Positions 21,104 through 30,943 of a DNA stretch of 43,973 nucleotides are shown in pieces. The position numbers were made by a program, and so were the translations under genes. Location: assembly GCF_010093125.1 (NCBI RefSeq), contig NZ_NMZQ01000043.1:1-43973 (forward strand), given 5' to 3'. Under the pieces are notes generated by a model. That model was not told the origin of the DNA, did not search any database, and was given only the letters and a program-made list of their open reading frames with translations. Positions within the stretch are counted from its first letter, which is position 1. The number at the start of each line of letters is the position of its first letter. The stretch is from Veillonella sp. R32. Its GTDB lineage: Bacteria; Bacillota; Negativicutes; Veillonellales; Veillonellaceae.

Positions 21104-22451
21104 GCATATCAACTTGCTAAATGATGTAATCAATCCTACAGCTAGACAACGTGAGTTTATAAAATCAGTGCTTAACAACAAGTATATCTTGTATGGTGGT
21201 GCTGCAGGCGGAGGTAAATCGTATATATTGCGTTGGTCAATGGTATATCTATTGATTAATTGGTTTATCAAAACTGGTTTAAAAGGTATACGAGTTGGCA
21301 TTTTTTGCGAGGACTATCCATCACTTAAAGATAGACAAATAAGTAAAATCCGAATGGAGTTTCCTTCATGGTTAGGGGATTATAAGACTACGGATCATGA
21401 GTTTGTCCTAAAGCCAGAGTGGGGCAATGGAGTGATATGTTTTCGTAATCTTGACCGTCCTGAAAAATATTTATCGAGTGAGTTTGCAGCAATTGCCATT
21501 GATGAAATGACACTTAATGAGCAAAATGTCTTTGATTTTTTGCGTATGCGACTTAGATGGACAGGAATTGAGGATACTAAATTTTTTGGAGGGACAAACC
21601 CTGGTGGCAAAGGTCACATGTGGGTGAAATCGCTTTTTATAGACCGTAACATCCCAAAAAACTTGCAACAATTTGCTGATAGGATAGCTTTTGTACAGGC
21701 CAAAGTTGATGATAATCCGTATTTAGCGACTACTTATATAGATAATCTTGATACACTGCCTGACAAATTACGTAAAGCGTATAAGGATGGCAATTGGGAT
21801 ATTTTTGAGGGACAGGTTTTTGAGGAGTTTGACCGAGATATCCATGTAGTTAAACCGTTTGATATACCTAGTAATTGGACTCGATTACGAGCAATGGATT
21901 GGGGGTTTACTAAACCATATGCAATATATGGAGCGGCAGTTGACCAAGATAACACGATATATATCACGCATGAGATATATGGGTGTAAACAAGGGCAACC
22001 GAATGTTGGCACGCAAGAAACAGCCCGTGAAGTCGCTCGTAAATGCAAGTTTATGAAAGATTGGTATGGTGTGGCTGACCCGGCTATTTGGCAACGAACT
22101 GGACACGATGGACCGACTATTCAAGAAATCTTTGCAACAGAAGGTATTGTGTGGGATAAAGCGGATAATGACCGCATTGCAGGTAAGATGCAAGTGCATG
22201 AAAGACTGCGACAACGGAAGGTAGTTATATTTGAGACTTGCCAAAATCTTATACGAACATTGCCAGCACTTACGTATAGTAAGCGTAATGTAGAGGATGT
22301 AGACACTGATCAAGAAGACCATGCGTATGATGCGTTTAGATACATGCTAATGAGTAGACCTATATCAGCGTATGATGTCAAAAAAGAATTTAACGATGGC
22401 TATAAATATGTTGATGGAGATAATGAGGAGTACAGTGCATGGGGCGTGTGA
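21093..22451 (+). CDS. terL: Terminase large subunit
   Basis: About 452 aa packaging motor and nuclease. Walker A GGAAGGGKS (near residue 35), Walker B FAAIAIDEMT, coupling motif GGTNPGG, and RNase-H-type nuclease residues in AMDWGFTKP, GVADPAIW and DHAYDAFRY. ATG 21093 follows AGGTGA and overlaps the TerS stop by 11 bases. Confidence 0.95.
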   Translation: MQSKHINLLNDVINPTARQREFIKSVLNNKYILYGGAAGGGKSYILRWSMVYLLINWFIKTGLKGIRVGIFCEDYPSLKDRQISKIRMEFPSWLGDYKTTDHEFVLKPEWGNGVICFRNLDRPEKYLSSEFAAIAIDEMTLNEQNVFDFLRMRLRWTGIEDTKFFGGTNPGGKGHMWVKSLFIDRNIPKNLQQFADRIAFVQAKVDDNPYLATTYIDNLDTLPDKLRKAYKDGNWDIFEGQVFEEFDRDIHVVKPFDIPSNWTRLRAMDWGFTKPYAIYGAAVDQDNTIYITHEIYGCKQGQPNVGTQETAREVARKCKFMKDWYGVADPAIWQRTGHDGPTIQEIFATEGIVWDKADNDRIAGKMQVHERLRQRKVVIFETCQNLIRTLPALTYSKRNVEDVDTDQEDHAYDAFRYMLMSRPISAYDVKKEFNDGYKYVDGDNEEYSAWGV

Positions 22452-22642
22452 TGAGTGATAGGGCGTTACGTGATTACGCCTATAAAGTGCTAAAAAGTGA
22501 GTATGGAGAACGGGTTGAAAATGGCATTGTAATTCCGGCTAAATTTACGGATGAGCAGTTAGCTGAATTTGCAAGTCATATGCCACAGTGGCAACTCGAA
22601 GAAATGTATCGCATGATTTACGGTTCTGAATTGGTTGAATAG
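22451..22642 (+). CDS. Hypothetical protein between terL and portal, 63 aa
   Basis: ATG at 22451 overlaps the TerL stop by one base. Small, helical and acidic (FTDEQLAEFASHMPQWQLEE). Not recognised; conserved placement would suggest a head-assembly or packaging accessory. The ribosome site is weak, fitting coupled translation. Confidence 0.6.
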   Translation: MSDRALRDYAYKVLKSEYGERVENGIVIPAKFTDEQLAEFASHMPQWQLEEMYRMIYGSELVE

Positions 22643-22655
22643 GAGATGACTAATT

Positions 22656-24665
22656 ATGTTTGATGTGTTAACTGCAAAAGAGAATGTAAAACGTGCATTA
22701 GTCATCAATGAGGACTGGCGAAAAGAGGCACACGAAGACTATGCGTTTGTTCAAGGCAAGCAATGGACTGATAGTGATAAGAAAATACTTAAAGATGCTA
22801 ACAGACCTTGCATTACAATCAACCGCATCAGACCTGTAGTTAATCTATTGTGTGGTTATGCAGCTCAAAATGAAACTGAGCCGGATTTTATGCCTCGGTC
22901 AGAAGAGGATGACCGCATTAGCCGTGTTGCTAAAGGCATTACAAAATATGTGCTTGATAGGACTAACTATCAGCGTGAAAAGAAAAAGGTATTCCGTGAC
23001 GTAGTGACGTGCGGATTAGGTGCGTATTGGGTATCGTATGACTTTGATTACGCTAAGATGGATGGACAAGTGCTGATTGAACGCATGAGCCCATTTGATG
23101 TATTTAAAGACCCTGAAAGCGTACGAGAAGACTTATCGGATGCTATGTTTTGCGGTCGTTATACGTGGGAAAGTAAAGAAAAATTAAAGCAAGTATATCC
23201 TGATAAGGCTGAAGAAATCGAACGTTTATATCACAAATATGATGATACTGAACAGGAAGTAACTAATGCATATCCTCGATGGTATGACAAAGACTTACAG
23301 AAGGTTAGAGTGGTTCAGTATTGGTATAAGGAATACACTACGAAGACTATTTATGTGACGTCAGATGGCGTAGTTGAGGAAAATAGCCCCTTGTATGGAT
23401 TGGCCAAGGCGCTTGGTGTTAAAGGTCAAGAGATACCGGATGTAAAGATTAGATATGCCACTTTTGCAGATGATGTGTTATTAGAGGATAGCGAAAGTCC
23501 TTATAGTCATGGGCGATTTCCATTGGTTTTTCAATTTTGCTATTACAGCGGTGAAAATGCAGACGATGACCGATTAGAACCTGCAGGCGTTGTGCGTGAT
23601 ATTAAAGATGCACAACGTGAGCTTAATAAAAATCGTAGTCAGCGCATGCACATCGTTAATCAGCAAGCATTAGGCGTTAGAATGTGGCACGGCGTAACGG
23701 ATGAACGCATTAAAAAGACGATTAAAGATAATATTACACAACCGGGCGCCAATATTTTCTTGCCGCCGGGAATAACGTACAATGAAGGCTTACCGGCTAA
23801 TCAGTCAATCGGGAATATGGAGCTTGAGAACCAAGCCAATAGTGACTTCTATACGATAAGTGGTATTACGCCTGAGAGTTTAAGTGGCTCTATCGGTGCC
23901 ATGAGCGGTAAAGCGATTGATTTAAGACAATCTGTTACAACAGTACAGACCGCAGATATTTTTGACAAAGCCAAAGAGTCAGAGCGTCAAATCGTGTTGA
24001 TTTTGTGGGGTGAAAAAGGAAAAGCCGGATTAATACCTCAATATTATAATGAGCAGAAAGCAATGCGTATTTTAGGTGATGATGGCAAAGCAGAATTTGT
24101 TCATATTGAACCTAATCTTAATCAAGCAATGGTTGAACAACCACAAGTTGACCAATTCGGGCAGCAACAATATGACGAAGACGGCAATCCTGTTAAAAAA
24201 GTACTGTATGACTTGTCAGCATTTGATTTCGATATCACGATCATTACTAGTCAGGCATCCGCAACCGCACGCAAGGCAAGTCTTTATCAATTACTTGAAG
24301 CTAAACAAAGTGGTGCGGATATTCCAATGGAAATCATCGTTAAATACATGGATTTTCCAGACAAGGATGAGATGCTCCGAATGCTTAAAGAGCGTAGCAG
24401 TCAGCCAGCACAGCCTGATGTACGATTGAGTGCTAATGTAAAAGACTTACCTGCAGAAGCGTTAAGTGAATACTTACAGACAATTGGAGTAAATATATCA
24501 CCTCAGCAAATTATGGCAGAACGGCTTGCAGCACAAGGCAGTAATGACCAATTACAAATTAATAGTGCGATGCAAGCGCAACAAGGATTTACACAACAGC
24601 AACTGCAAGAACAGGCAAAGCAACAACCGCAATTGCCACCACAAGGCATGCCGCCGGAAATGTAA
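22656..24665 (+). CDS. Portal protein (P22-type)
   Basis: 669 aa, the size of P22-like portals. N-terminal NEDWRKEAHEDYAFVQGKQW and RPCITINRIRPVVNLLCGY are typical, as is the NQQALGVRMWHGVTDE core. The C-terminus is Gln-rich (QQGFTQQQLQEQAKQQPQL). It forms the dodecameric channel for DNA packaging and ejection. AGGAGATGAC precedes the ATG. The long P22 form supports podovirus morphology. Confidence 0.9.
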   Translation: MFDVLTAKENVKRALVINEDWRKEAHEDYAFVQGKQWTDSDKKILKDANRPCITINRIRPVVNLLCGYAAQNETEPDFMPRSEEDDRISRVAKGITKYVLDRTNYQREKKKVFRDVVTCGLGAYWVSYDFDYAKMDGQVLIERMSPFDVFKDPESVREDLSDAMFCGRYTWESKEKLKQVYPDKAEEIERLYHKYDDTEQEVTNAYPRWYDKDLQKVRVVQYWYKEYTTKTIYVTSDGVVEENSPLYGLAKALGVKGQEIPDVKIRYATFADDVLLEDSESPYSHGRFPLVFQFCYYSGENADDDRLEPAGVVRDIKDAQRELNKNRSQRMHIVNQQALGVRMWHGVTDERIKKTIKDNITQPGANIFLPPGITYNEGLPANQSIGNMELENQANSDFYTISGITPESLSGSIGAMSGKAIDLRQSVTTVQTADIFDKAKESERQIVLILWGEKGKAGLIPQYYNEQKAMRILGDDGKAEFVHIEPNLNQAMVEQPQVDQFGQQQYDEDGNPVKKVLYDLSAFDFDITIITSQASATARKASLYQLLEAKQSGADIPMEIIVKYMDFPDKDEMLRMLKERSSQPAQPDVRLSANVKDLPAEALSEYLQTIGVNISPQQIMAERLAAQGSNDQLQINSAMQAQQGFTQQQLQEQAKQQPQLPPQGMPPEM

Positions 24666-24670
24666 ATAAA

Positions 24671-24853
24671 TTGTCCTGATCATGACGCTAAACTGATTTC
24701 CATGCGAATGCTTAAGCACGTAGCCTATCAATGATAGTGGACGGTTTAAGAATAGCTACTCCGTCTGATTATGACGATAACTAATCAATTCGACCTGCAA
24801 TGTCGATAAACTGCGATTAATTTTCGTCCCGATTATTGACGATAAACTAATTA
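24671..24853 (+). repeat. Four imperfect hairpin repeats before the scaffold gene
   Basis: Units start near 24672, 24762, 24791 and 24825, each a small dyad followed by ATAAACT or close variant: GTC-N8-GAC, CGTC-N7-GACG, CGAC-N7-GTCG, CGTC-N9-GACG. The third unit swaps both stem sides in a compensatory way. Between units 1 and 2 lies CTATC-AAT-GATAG. No ORF of note fills this 200-base gap. Confidence 0.65.
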
Positions 24854-24867
24854 AAAAGGAGATAACT

Positions 24868-25770
24868 ATGAACGATGATGTAAAAGATGTAGTGAATGCA
24901 GAAGAGTATGGTTTAACAGCTGAAGATTTAAAAGATGTAGAAATTGATGATAAGTCTACTGATGTTACCGATGAACCAACAGGTGAGCAATCAGACACCC
25001 CTCTTAACTCTGAGAGTGAGCCATCAAGTGAAGGAAATGCAGATGTAGAGGAATCAACCAATGCTACTGAAGAAAATCATGGCGATTTAAACAAGGCACT
25101 TGCGGCTGAACGAAAACGCCGTAAAGAAGCTGAGAAAAAACTAAACGAATTTAGGCAACAATCCGCACCAGTTACATTAACGGCAGAAGAAGTCTCTAAT
25201 ATTAATGAATTTGCAAAGAAAACTGCTATGCAACAACTCGGAATTGATAATATGGAAGACTTGATGTATACGGACCCCGAAAAATATGCTCAACTTTTGG
25301 AAGAGCAAGGGCGTATTAAGTATGTGGTGACTCAACAGCAACAACAGCGGATGGTGTTGCGTAATCAAAACATCGCTTTTATTCAGTCTATTCAGTCAGC
25401 AGATGATTTCCAAGACATGTTGGCAATAGCGCAAGATGAACTTAATGGAATGACACGTGCTGAGTCTAATCCGATTGATGCGGCATTTGCTCGAACCGGA
25501 GCAGGTGTAGGTACACAACAAGATTTTGAAGTAATTACAAAGTTTGTTGAACGATTGCGTGGCAAGCTCAATGAACAAGCCATACAGCCACCTATTAATA
25601 ATCCGTTAGAAAAGGCATCAAATTTGCCAAAAGCGGATGCATTAGGCGGTGGCAACGGTAAAGCGTTGGGTACTATTACTGATGATGAATTAATAAAAAT
25701 CGTTGCCGAAGGGCGTGAGGCAGAATTGCCAGAGAGCCTACAGCGACAGATTAAAGAGTTAATCGGATAA
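24868..25770 (+). CDS. Capsid scaffolding protein
   Basis: 300 aa, strongly acidic N-terminal 75 residues, a Lys/Arg-Glu coiled-coil stretch (ALAAERKRRKEAEKKLNEFR) and position between portal and capsid, all typical of scaffolds. It guides capsid assembly and then leaves. AAAAGGAG precedes the ATG; the hairpin repeats end at this leader. Confidence 0.85.
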   Translation: MNDDVKDVVNAEEYGLTAEDLKDVEIDDKSTDVTDEPTGEQSDTPLNSESEPSSEGNADVEESTNATEENHGDLNKALAAERKRRKEAEKKLNEFRQQSAPVTLTAEEVSNINEFAKKTAMQQLGIDNMEDLMYTDPEKYAQLLEEQGRIKYVVTQQQQQRMVLRNQNIAFIQSIQSADDFQDMLAIAQDELNGMTRAESNPIDAAFARTGAGVGTQQDFEVITKFVERLRGKLNEQAIQPPINNPLEKASNLPKADALGGGNGKALGTITDDELIKIVAEGREAELPESLQRQIKELIG

Positions 25771-25783
25771 GGAGCGATAAATT

Positions 25784-26764
25784 ATGGCAGATATGGCTAA
25801 TCAATTGACAATCCCTACAAATCTCGTCCCTAAATTGTGGGCGCGAAAAGTATGGCATGAAGGAGTAAAGGATAGCTATTTTGAAAAATTCACATCTACG
25901 GATGGCAAGAATGTTGTACATAAAAATGCGGATTTAAAGAAAGTAAAAGGCGATAAAGTAACCTTTGGTTTAGCTATGAATTTAGCAGGTGATGGTGTAG
26001 TTGGTACACGTGCCACACTAAAAGGCAAAGAGGACCAGTTAAGCATTTATGATTTTAGCGTAACTGTTGACTTGATCCGTAACGCTGTTACTCGTTATGA
26101 GGCAGAGGACCAGAAAAGCCCTTATGATAACTTGCCACTTATTAAAAGTGCATTAACTCAGTGGTTATCCGATTATTTGGATAATACGCTTATGGCTAAA
26201 TTGTCTGCTAATCCAACAGCAGGCGAAGTAATGTATGCTGCCACTGCTGGTACTGTGGCAGGCACTGCAGCTACTGATAAATTGACTTGCAGCTTAATTA
26301 GCGCTGCTCGCCGTAAGGCTAAAATGCATGCACCAAAAGTTAATCCGATTAAAATCGATGGTCAAGATAAATATATTATGCTTGTAAGCCCTTGGGCATC
26401 TCGTGATCTCAAAGAAGACCCTGTATGGCAAGCCGCACAGCAAAATGCTAATGTGCGTGGTGCTAAAAACCCTATTTTCTCAGGTTCTTTGGGTGAATAT
26501 GACGGTGTTGTACTTTATGAATATGAACGAGTAGTAACATCTGATACGGGTGCTAGTGGAGCAACCATTAATCGCAACTTGTTATTGGGTACACAAGCTG
26601 CATGCTTTGGTGTAGCTAGTGAACCACGTCATATTGCACAAGATGATGATTACGGCAACGTACAGGGTAATGGTATCAGCATTATGGCAGGCATTGAAAA
26701 GTCAAAATACAATAGCAAGGATTATGGTGTTATTCAAGTCATCACCGGCGGCAAAAAGGATTAA
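25784..26764 (+). CDS. Major capsid protein, N4-gp56 family
   Basis: 326 aa. MANQLTIPTNLVPKLWARKV and the later YIMLVSPWASRDLKEDPVWQ resemble the N4-gp56/DUF4043 HK97-fold capsid family. ATKGKEDQ-like segments early in the protein fit the E-loop. It follows the scaffold gene with a 13-base gap and good ribosome site. A strong hairpin lies just downstream. Confidence 0.88.
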   Translation: MADMANQLTIPTNLVPKLWARKVWHEGVKDSYFEKFTSTDGKNVVHKNADLKKVKGDKVTFGLAMNLAGDGVVGTRATLKGKEDQLSIYDFSVTVDLIRNAVTRYEAEDQKSPYDNLPLIKSALTQWLSDYLDNTLMAKLSANPTAGEVMYAATAGTVAGTAATDKLTCSLISAARRKAKMHAPKVNPIKIDGQDKYIMLVSPWASRDLKEDPVWQAAQQNANVRGAKNPIFSGSLGEYDGVVLYEYERVVTSDTGASGATINRNLLLGTQAACFGVASEPRHIAQDDDYGNVQGNGISIMAGIEKSKYNSKDYGVIQVITGGKKD

Positions 26765-26777
26765 TTAGTGTTTTAAC

Positions 26778-26805
26778 AAAGGGGGGAGTGTAACAACTCC
26801 CCTTT
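26778..26805 (+). other. GC-rich hairpin after the capsid gene
   Basis: AAAGGGG..AGT pairs with ACTCCCCTTT around a short loop. There is no real T-run, so it more likely protects the capsid mRNA 3' end or partly attenuates. Confidence 0.6.
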
Positions 26806-26823
26806 AATTGTAGGAGCGATTAT

Positions 26824-27378
26824 ATGATTATCAAAGAATTACTTAATCGTGCCTTTATGCAGATTGATGATACGGGGCACGAAACTTATACTCCGTATAA
26901 ATTATTAGAATTCTACAATGAAGGCAATCACTTGCTTAATCATTTACTTGCTAGTGTGTTTCCATCATATGTAAAGCGGACATATATATCTACAGGCATT
27001 GGAAAAGTAGAGTTACCTACTAATTGTATTGCCGTGTTAAAAGTAACCGCTGATGGGCAAGAGATTGATGATTATACGGTAAGTCAACTTAAGAATATCG
27101 CTTTTGATGCAGATGCAGAAGAGACCATAGAAGTTGAGTATGTTCCGACCGTTGATTACATGATGTTAGATGGTGAGAGCGGTTATATCGCGGAGATTGA
27201 GACAATGTTAGTTGATTATATTGTGTATCGTGTGATGCAAATGGATATTAATGGATTGGTAGCTATGTGGCAAGCAAGATTATCAGAGTTAGCTAATCAA
27301 AGCGGTGGTAACACAGGTGTAGTAATGGCAAGGGGGTATTACGATTATGGTGGTCAGCGAACTGATTACGGAGATTAA
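26824..27378 (+). CDS. Head-tail adaptor protein (putative)
   Basis: 184 aa, acidic, helical N-terminus (LLNRAFMQIDDTGHETYTPYKLLEF) resembling podovirus head-completion/adaptor proteins such as P22 gp4-like or DUF6682 types. Placement directly after the capsid supports an adaptor beneath the portal. AGGAGCGA precedes the ATG. It overlaps the next gene by 32 bp. Confidence 0.65.
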   Translation: MIIKELLNRAFMQIDDTGHETYTPYKLLEFYNEGNHLLNHLLASVFPSYVKRTYISTGIGKVELPTNCIAVLKVTADGQEIDDYTVSQLKNIAFDADAEETIEVEYVPTVDYMMLDGESGYIAEIETMLVDYIVYRVMQMDINGLVAMWQARLSELANQSGGNTGVVMARGYYDYGGQRTDYGD

Positions 27379-27817
27379 TCTTGAAAGTAATGAGATTTTA
27401 GACAATGAAAAAGAATATATCCCTTATATTAATGCAGCCATTGACCACTTATCTATGATATTAACTGCCATTAAAGATCGTGAAGTCATTAAGCGTAAAT
27501 CTATTAATAATAACGATGTTATTCCTGTTGGATTTATGCAGTTTGTGCCTAAACAAGGATATCCTATTACTATTAACAATGGCTCTTTTGAGACGTACGG
27601 GCAAAAAGAAGTAAGAGATGTATATTATGCGGTGAAAAAAACACATATTGCTAATATGGCAGATAGTATTCCTTTTACAGAGTTATATACTCATTACTTA
27701 GTGCAGCTAGTTTCTTATTTGGTTAAGAAAAAATCATTGATGATTGAATATGCAGGATTTGATAAAGGGTTTATTGATAGCTTGACACAACTCATTCAAC
27801 AATCAAGGGGGTATTAG
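27347..27817 (+). CDS. Second connector/adaptor protein (putative)
   Basis: 156 aa. EYIPYINAAIDHLSMIL resembles helical adaptor segments. ATG 27347 has AAGGGGGT about ten bases upstream inside the preceding gene. Order (capsid, two adaptors, nozzle) suggests head completion. The family is not certain. Confidence 0.6.
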   Translation: MVVSELITEINLESNEILDNEKEYIPYINAAIDHLSMILTAIKDREVIKRKSINNNDVIPVGFMQFVPKQGYPITINNGSFETYGQKEVRDVYYAVKKTHIANMADSIPFTELYTHYLVQLVSYLVKKKSLMIEYAGFDKGFIDSLTQLIQQSRGY

Positions 27818-27818
27818 C

Positions 27819-29243
27819 ATGGGTGAGAAATTACTTGCTAGTACTCGTGGTTTTAGATTGGGCATTGATTGGTCAACGAGTCCAGAGAATATTGGTATTG
27901 AAAGTGTTGTGCAAGCCTTACAATGCGAATTTGACAGAACTGATGGTGCATTACGAACTGTGGCAGGTGTAAGAATTGCTTATGATGCAGGTATTGAAGT
28001 AGAAAGCTTGTTTTACGATATTAACCGTAAACGGTTTTATTTCAATAGTGGTAATAATCTTTATTATACTGACTTGCATACACATGAATTAATCGGGCAA
28101 TTAACAGGTACAAAAAAGCCTAAATATCACATTTATGATGGCGATGTATTAATTGCTAGTGGTGGCAAGCTACAAGCTATTACAGGTAGTGGCACATTAA
28201 TTACGATTGATGATAGTCCTGCTTGTGAATTTGTAAGCAGTTACAGTGGGCGTGTGATTGTATCAAGCATCTATGGTCATAGCGTGTACTGGAGTGCTAT
28301 TGGTGATTATAAATCGTGGAAAAATAACACTAATGATGCATCGAGTGGTCAATATGTTGATGTGGGCTATAAAGACCAAGGAACGATTATTTCATTAGAC
28401 TTTTTAGGTAAATCAATACTTGTTTACAAGCAGTATGGCAAGGTGTATCAGGTAGTTGGTGCTCCATCTGATGGTTATTTTAGTGTATTACCTTTATCGA
28501 CTACTGGTTATTGCAGTGGTAGCGCAATTAACATTGATGACCGTAGCTATTATTTAGGCAATAGCGGTTTAATGTCATTTATGCCTACTAATACGTATGC
28601 CAACATACAACCTTTTGAAACTGGATTAAATATCAACGCTTATTTAATCAAAAATATCAAAGATACTTGCGAGATGTGGCACGTACCGAGTCGAAAACAG
28701 ATTTGGATTAAGCCAGAAACAGGCAATCTTGTGTTTTTGTATCACTATATCCCTCGATATGAGGACGGACGGGGTGTGTTTACATCACGCAAATTAACAC
28801 ATAATTTACATGATGTCGTGGATTATAACAAAGACGTATATGTAGCGTATGGTACTAAAATTGGCGTGTTGGATGAGCGTTTAGATACTGACGATGGTAA
28901 GCAGTTACAAACATCGATTATCTCTGGCAATAGGCTGGCGACTAAACTCTTTATTTTATTAATGAATTATGACTTTGTAGCTCACAATATCATTGATGGA
29001 TATGGCAATGTACAAATCAGTAATCGGACTCCAAAACAAATAAAGTTTGTATCTAAAGATGAGCGCTTAAACGATGAGGACGGCGTGTTATTACACGACT
29101 ATAGTGATTTGTTATCTCAAGATGAGTATACCAAGGTTTATAAAATCGGTGGCGGTGCAAATCGTAATCTACAGATAAAGATATTTGTACAAAAGGGCGC
29201 TATATCTATTAGGCAGTTTGACTATAATTACGAGGAGGTTTAA
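27819..29243 (+). CDS. Tail nozzle / tail hub protein (beta-propeller-like)
   Basis: 474 aa, almost all beta structure with repeated short strands (YDINRKRFYFNSGNNLYYTD, IYGHSVYWSAIGDYKSW), as in podovirus tail nozzles (P22 gp10, T7 gp12). The start STRGFRLGIDWSTSPENIG fits virion nozzle proteins. It likely closes the tail until receptor binding. Ribosome site AAGGGGGT precedes the ATG; one-base gap from the upstream stop. Confidence 0.65.
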   Translation: MGEKLLASTRGFRLGIDWSTSPENIGIESVVQALQCEFDRTDGALRTVAGVRIAYDAGIEVESLFYDINRKRFYFNSGNNLYYTDLHTHELIGQLTGTKKPKYHIYDGDVLIASGGKLQAITGSGTLITIDDSPACEFVSSYSGRVIVSSIYGHSVYWSAIGDYKSWKNNTNDASSGQYVDVGYKDQGTIISLDFLGKSILVYKQYGKVYQVVGAPSDGYFSVLPLSTTGYCSGSAINIDDRSYYLGNSGLMSFMPTNTYANIQPFETGLNINAYLIKNIKDTCEMWHVPSRKQIWIKPETGNLVFLYHYIPRYEDGRGVFTSRKLTHNLHDVVDYNKDVYVAYGTKIGVLDERLDTDDGKQLQTSIISGNRLATKLFILLMNYDFVAHNIIDGYGNVQISNRTPKQIKFVSKDERLNDEDGVLLHDYSDLLSQDEYTKVYKIGGGANRNLQIKIFVQKGAISIRQFDYNYEEV

Positions 29244-30521
29244 ATGTCATATCAAGAGATATATCCACTAAACGATAGTCCTAGTGGTGATACTAAGCGT
29301 GAGGCTATCCTTAAAAATCGGCAAGAGATGCTAAATATTGCTGATGAAATAGATAAAAAATCTAACGGCAATGGTAGCGGTGGCGGATTGCGCAATCGTG
29401 TTTTAAGCGGCAGCACATCAGGTGGCCAATATAACTATTTAAGCGGTGATAGTCTATCAGTGGCTATAGATGGCACAGTAACGCCTGTAGTAGTAACCTT
29501 TGCTAATGGATTTGATATTAATGGAGCTGTAGACTATGTTAAATCGATTACAGCAAGAGCGACTCCATGGGTAGTACCTGCAAATACAACGTCATATTTG
29601 TATCTTGATTATAATGTTGGGACGGGTGCAATTAATTATGGTAGTACAACTATTAAACCTGTTATTAGTAATACTCCACCAGAAAATGCAAGTACTAATA
29701 TGCATTACTACAATGAGATGCTAGCTAAAACGTTTTATTATAACGGCATTCAGTGGGTTGATAAAGTGCGAGTGTTTATTGCAGCAGTCAAAACTACATC
29801 TACAAGCGTTTCTGACATTATTTATCTAGAACGTAGTGATAATACGATTACTAGCAAGCAAATTGGAAATAGTACGATACAAACAATCAATTTGTCTGAT
29901 GACAGCATAACAACAACAAAGATTAAAAATAAAAGTGTAACTTTAGATAAATTAAGCGATGATGTCACAACGGCCATTAATACAGCTGTTAATAATGTGT
30001 TGGATAAAGTATATCCAATTGGATCTATTTACTGCAGTACTATTGCAACTGATCCTCATGAGTTGTTTGGGTTCGGCAAGTGGACATATATTGAACAAGG
30101 TAGAGTTTTATTATCGCAAGGAAGTAATTTCAAAGCAGGTACTATGGGCGGTGAGTCCATGCATACATTAACTCTTGAGGAAGCTCCTTGGCATAATCAT
30201 AATGAATTTACGGACTCGAGTGGAGCACACACACATAATAGAGGCACTATGGAGATTGCTGGTAATGTTTGGGCAACAGTAGGTCCTGAGAATGGGGTGA
30301 CAGGTGTATTTACTTATGATGCGGAAGGCCAAGGCTTCACTAATTGGACTAATCACTCTAAAGATGGTAGATTGATAAGTTTTTTAGCGTCTCGTAATTG
30401 GACTGGATTAACATCTGAGGAAGGCGAACATAGCCATAAAATTGCTGGAGACGGTGAGAATCAACCTCACAATAACATGCAGCCATACCTTGCGGTATAT
30501 ATGTGGCAGAGGGAGAGCTAA
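29244..30521 (+). CDS. Tail fibre / tail-collar receptor-binding protein
   Basis: 425 aa. N-terminal anchor, Ser/Thr/Asn-rich beta region, then a tail-collar-like C-terminus: KVYPIGSIYCST, LFGFGKWTYIEQGRVL, and PHNNMQPYLAVYMWQRES. Repeated HxH motifs (HNH, HTH, HSH) resemble metal-binding sites in fibre tips. It should bind the host surface. GAGGAGG precedes the ATG; its TAATG stop overlaps the next start. Confidence 0.8.
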   Translation: MSYQEIYPLNDSPSGDTKREAILKNRQEMLNIADEIDKKSNGNGSGGGLRNRVLSGSTSGGQYNYLSGDSLSVAIDGTVTPVVVTFANGFDINGAVDYVKSITARATPWVVPANTTSYLYLDYNVGTGAINYGSTTIKPVISNTPPENASTNMHYYNEMLAKTFYYNGIQWVDKVRVFIAAVKTTSTSVSDIIYLERSDNTITSKQIGNSTIQTINLSDDSITTTKIKNKSVTLDKLSDDVTTAINTAVNNVLDKVYPIGSIYCSTIATDPHELFGFGKWTYIEQGRVLLSQGSNFKAGTMGGESMHTLTLEEAPWHNHNEFTDSSGAHTHNRGTMEIAGNVWATVGPENGVTGVFTYDAEGQGFTNWTNHSKDGRLISFLASRNWTGLTSEEGEHSHKIAGDGENQPHNNMQPYLAVYMWQRES

Positions 30522-30931
30522 TGAAGCTAAATAACCTTAAAGAAATGATTGAAGACTATGAACGATACACTCAAGAAGTAGTTAATCTTGATGGATTTTA
30601 CTTTGATAAGGAAGACGGCTCATTTCATGATGACTATTACACCTATTTTAAATTTTTTGATAAACAAGGATTTTTATTTTGGTGTGTAAAGGAGATTGAG
30701 GGTCAAAAGTATATATGTTTGTTGCAAACCTATGGCTTTTTTAAGGCTATGGCACCTTATGTAAAAGAGGTTATGCGGTTAAACGGCATTAAGTATGTAT
30801 TGACATTTACAACTCGTAATCCACGGGCACACATGCGTAAATGGCATATGCAACGGCTAGAGACAGAGGATTATGAGTATCGAGGTAAAAAATATTATGC
30901 GCTTATCGCCACATATGACGATGTGCATTAG
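30521..30931 (+). CDS. Hypothetical virion-region protein, 136 aa (GNAT-like?)
   Basis: ATG 30521 overlaps the fibre stop, with AGAGGGAG upstream. Residues near the C-terminus (FTTRNPRAHMRKWHMQRLE) are weakly like the acetyl-CoA-binding end of GNAT acetyltransferases, but the match is not decisive. Tight coupling to the fibre gene hints at fibre modification or assembly. Confidence 0.5.
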   Translation: MKLNNLKEMIEDYERYTQEVVNLDGFYFDKEDGSFHDDYYTYFKFFDKQGFLFWCVKEIEGQKYICLLQTYGFFKAMAPYVKEVMRLNGIKYVLTFTTRNPRAHMRKWHMQRLETEDYEYRGKKYYALIATYDDVH

Positions 30932-30943
30932 AGAGGAGATACT

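Noticed and set aside
24671-24853. CRISPR-like array before the scaffold gene
   Set aside because: Units are degenerate, unevenly spaced and too short; stems covary, and there are no uniform spacers or cas genes.
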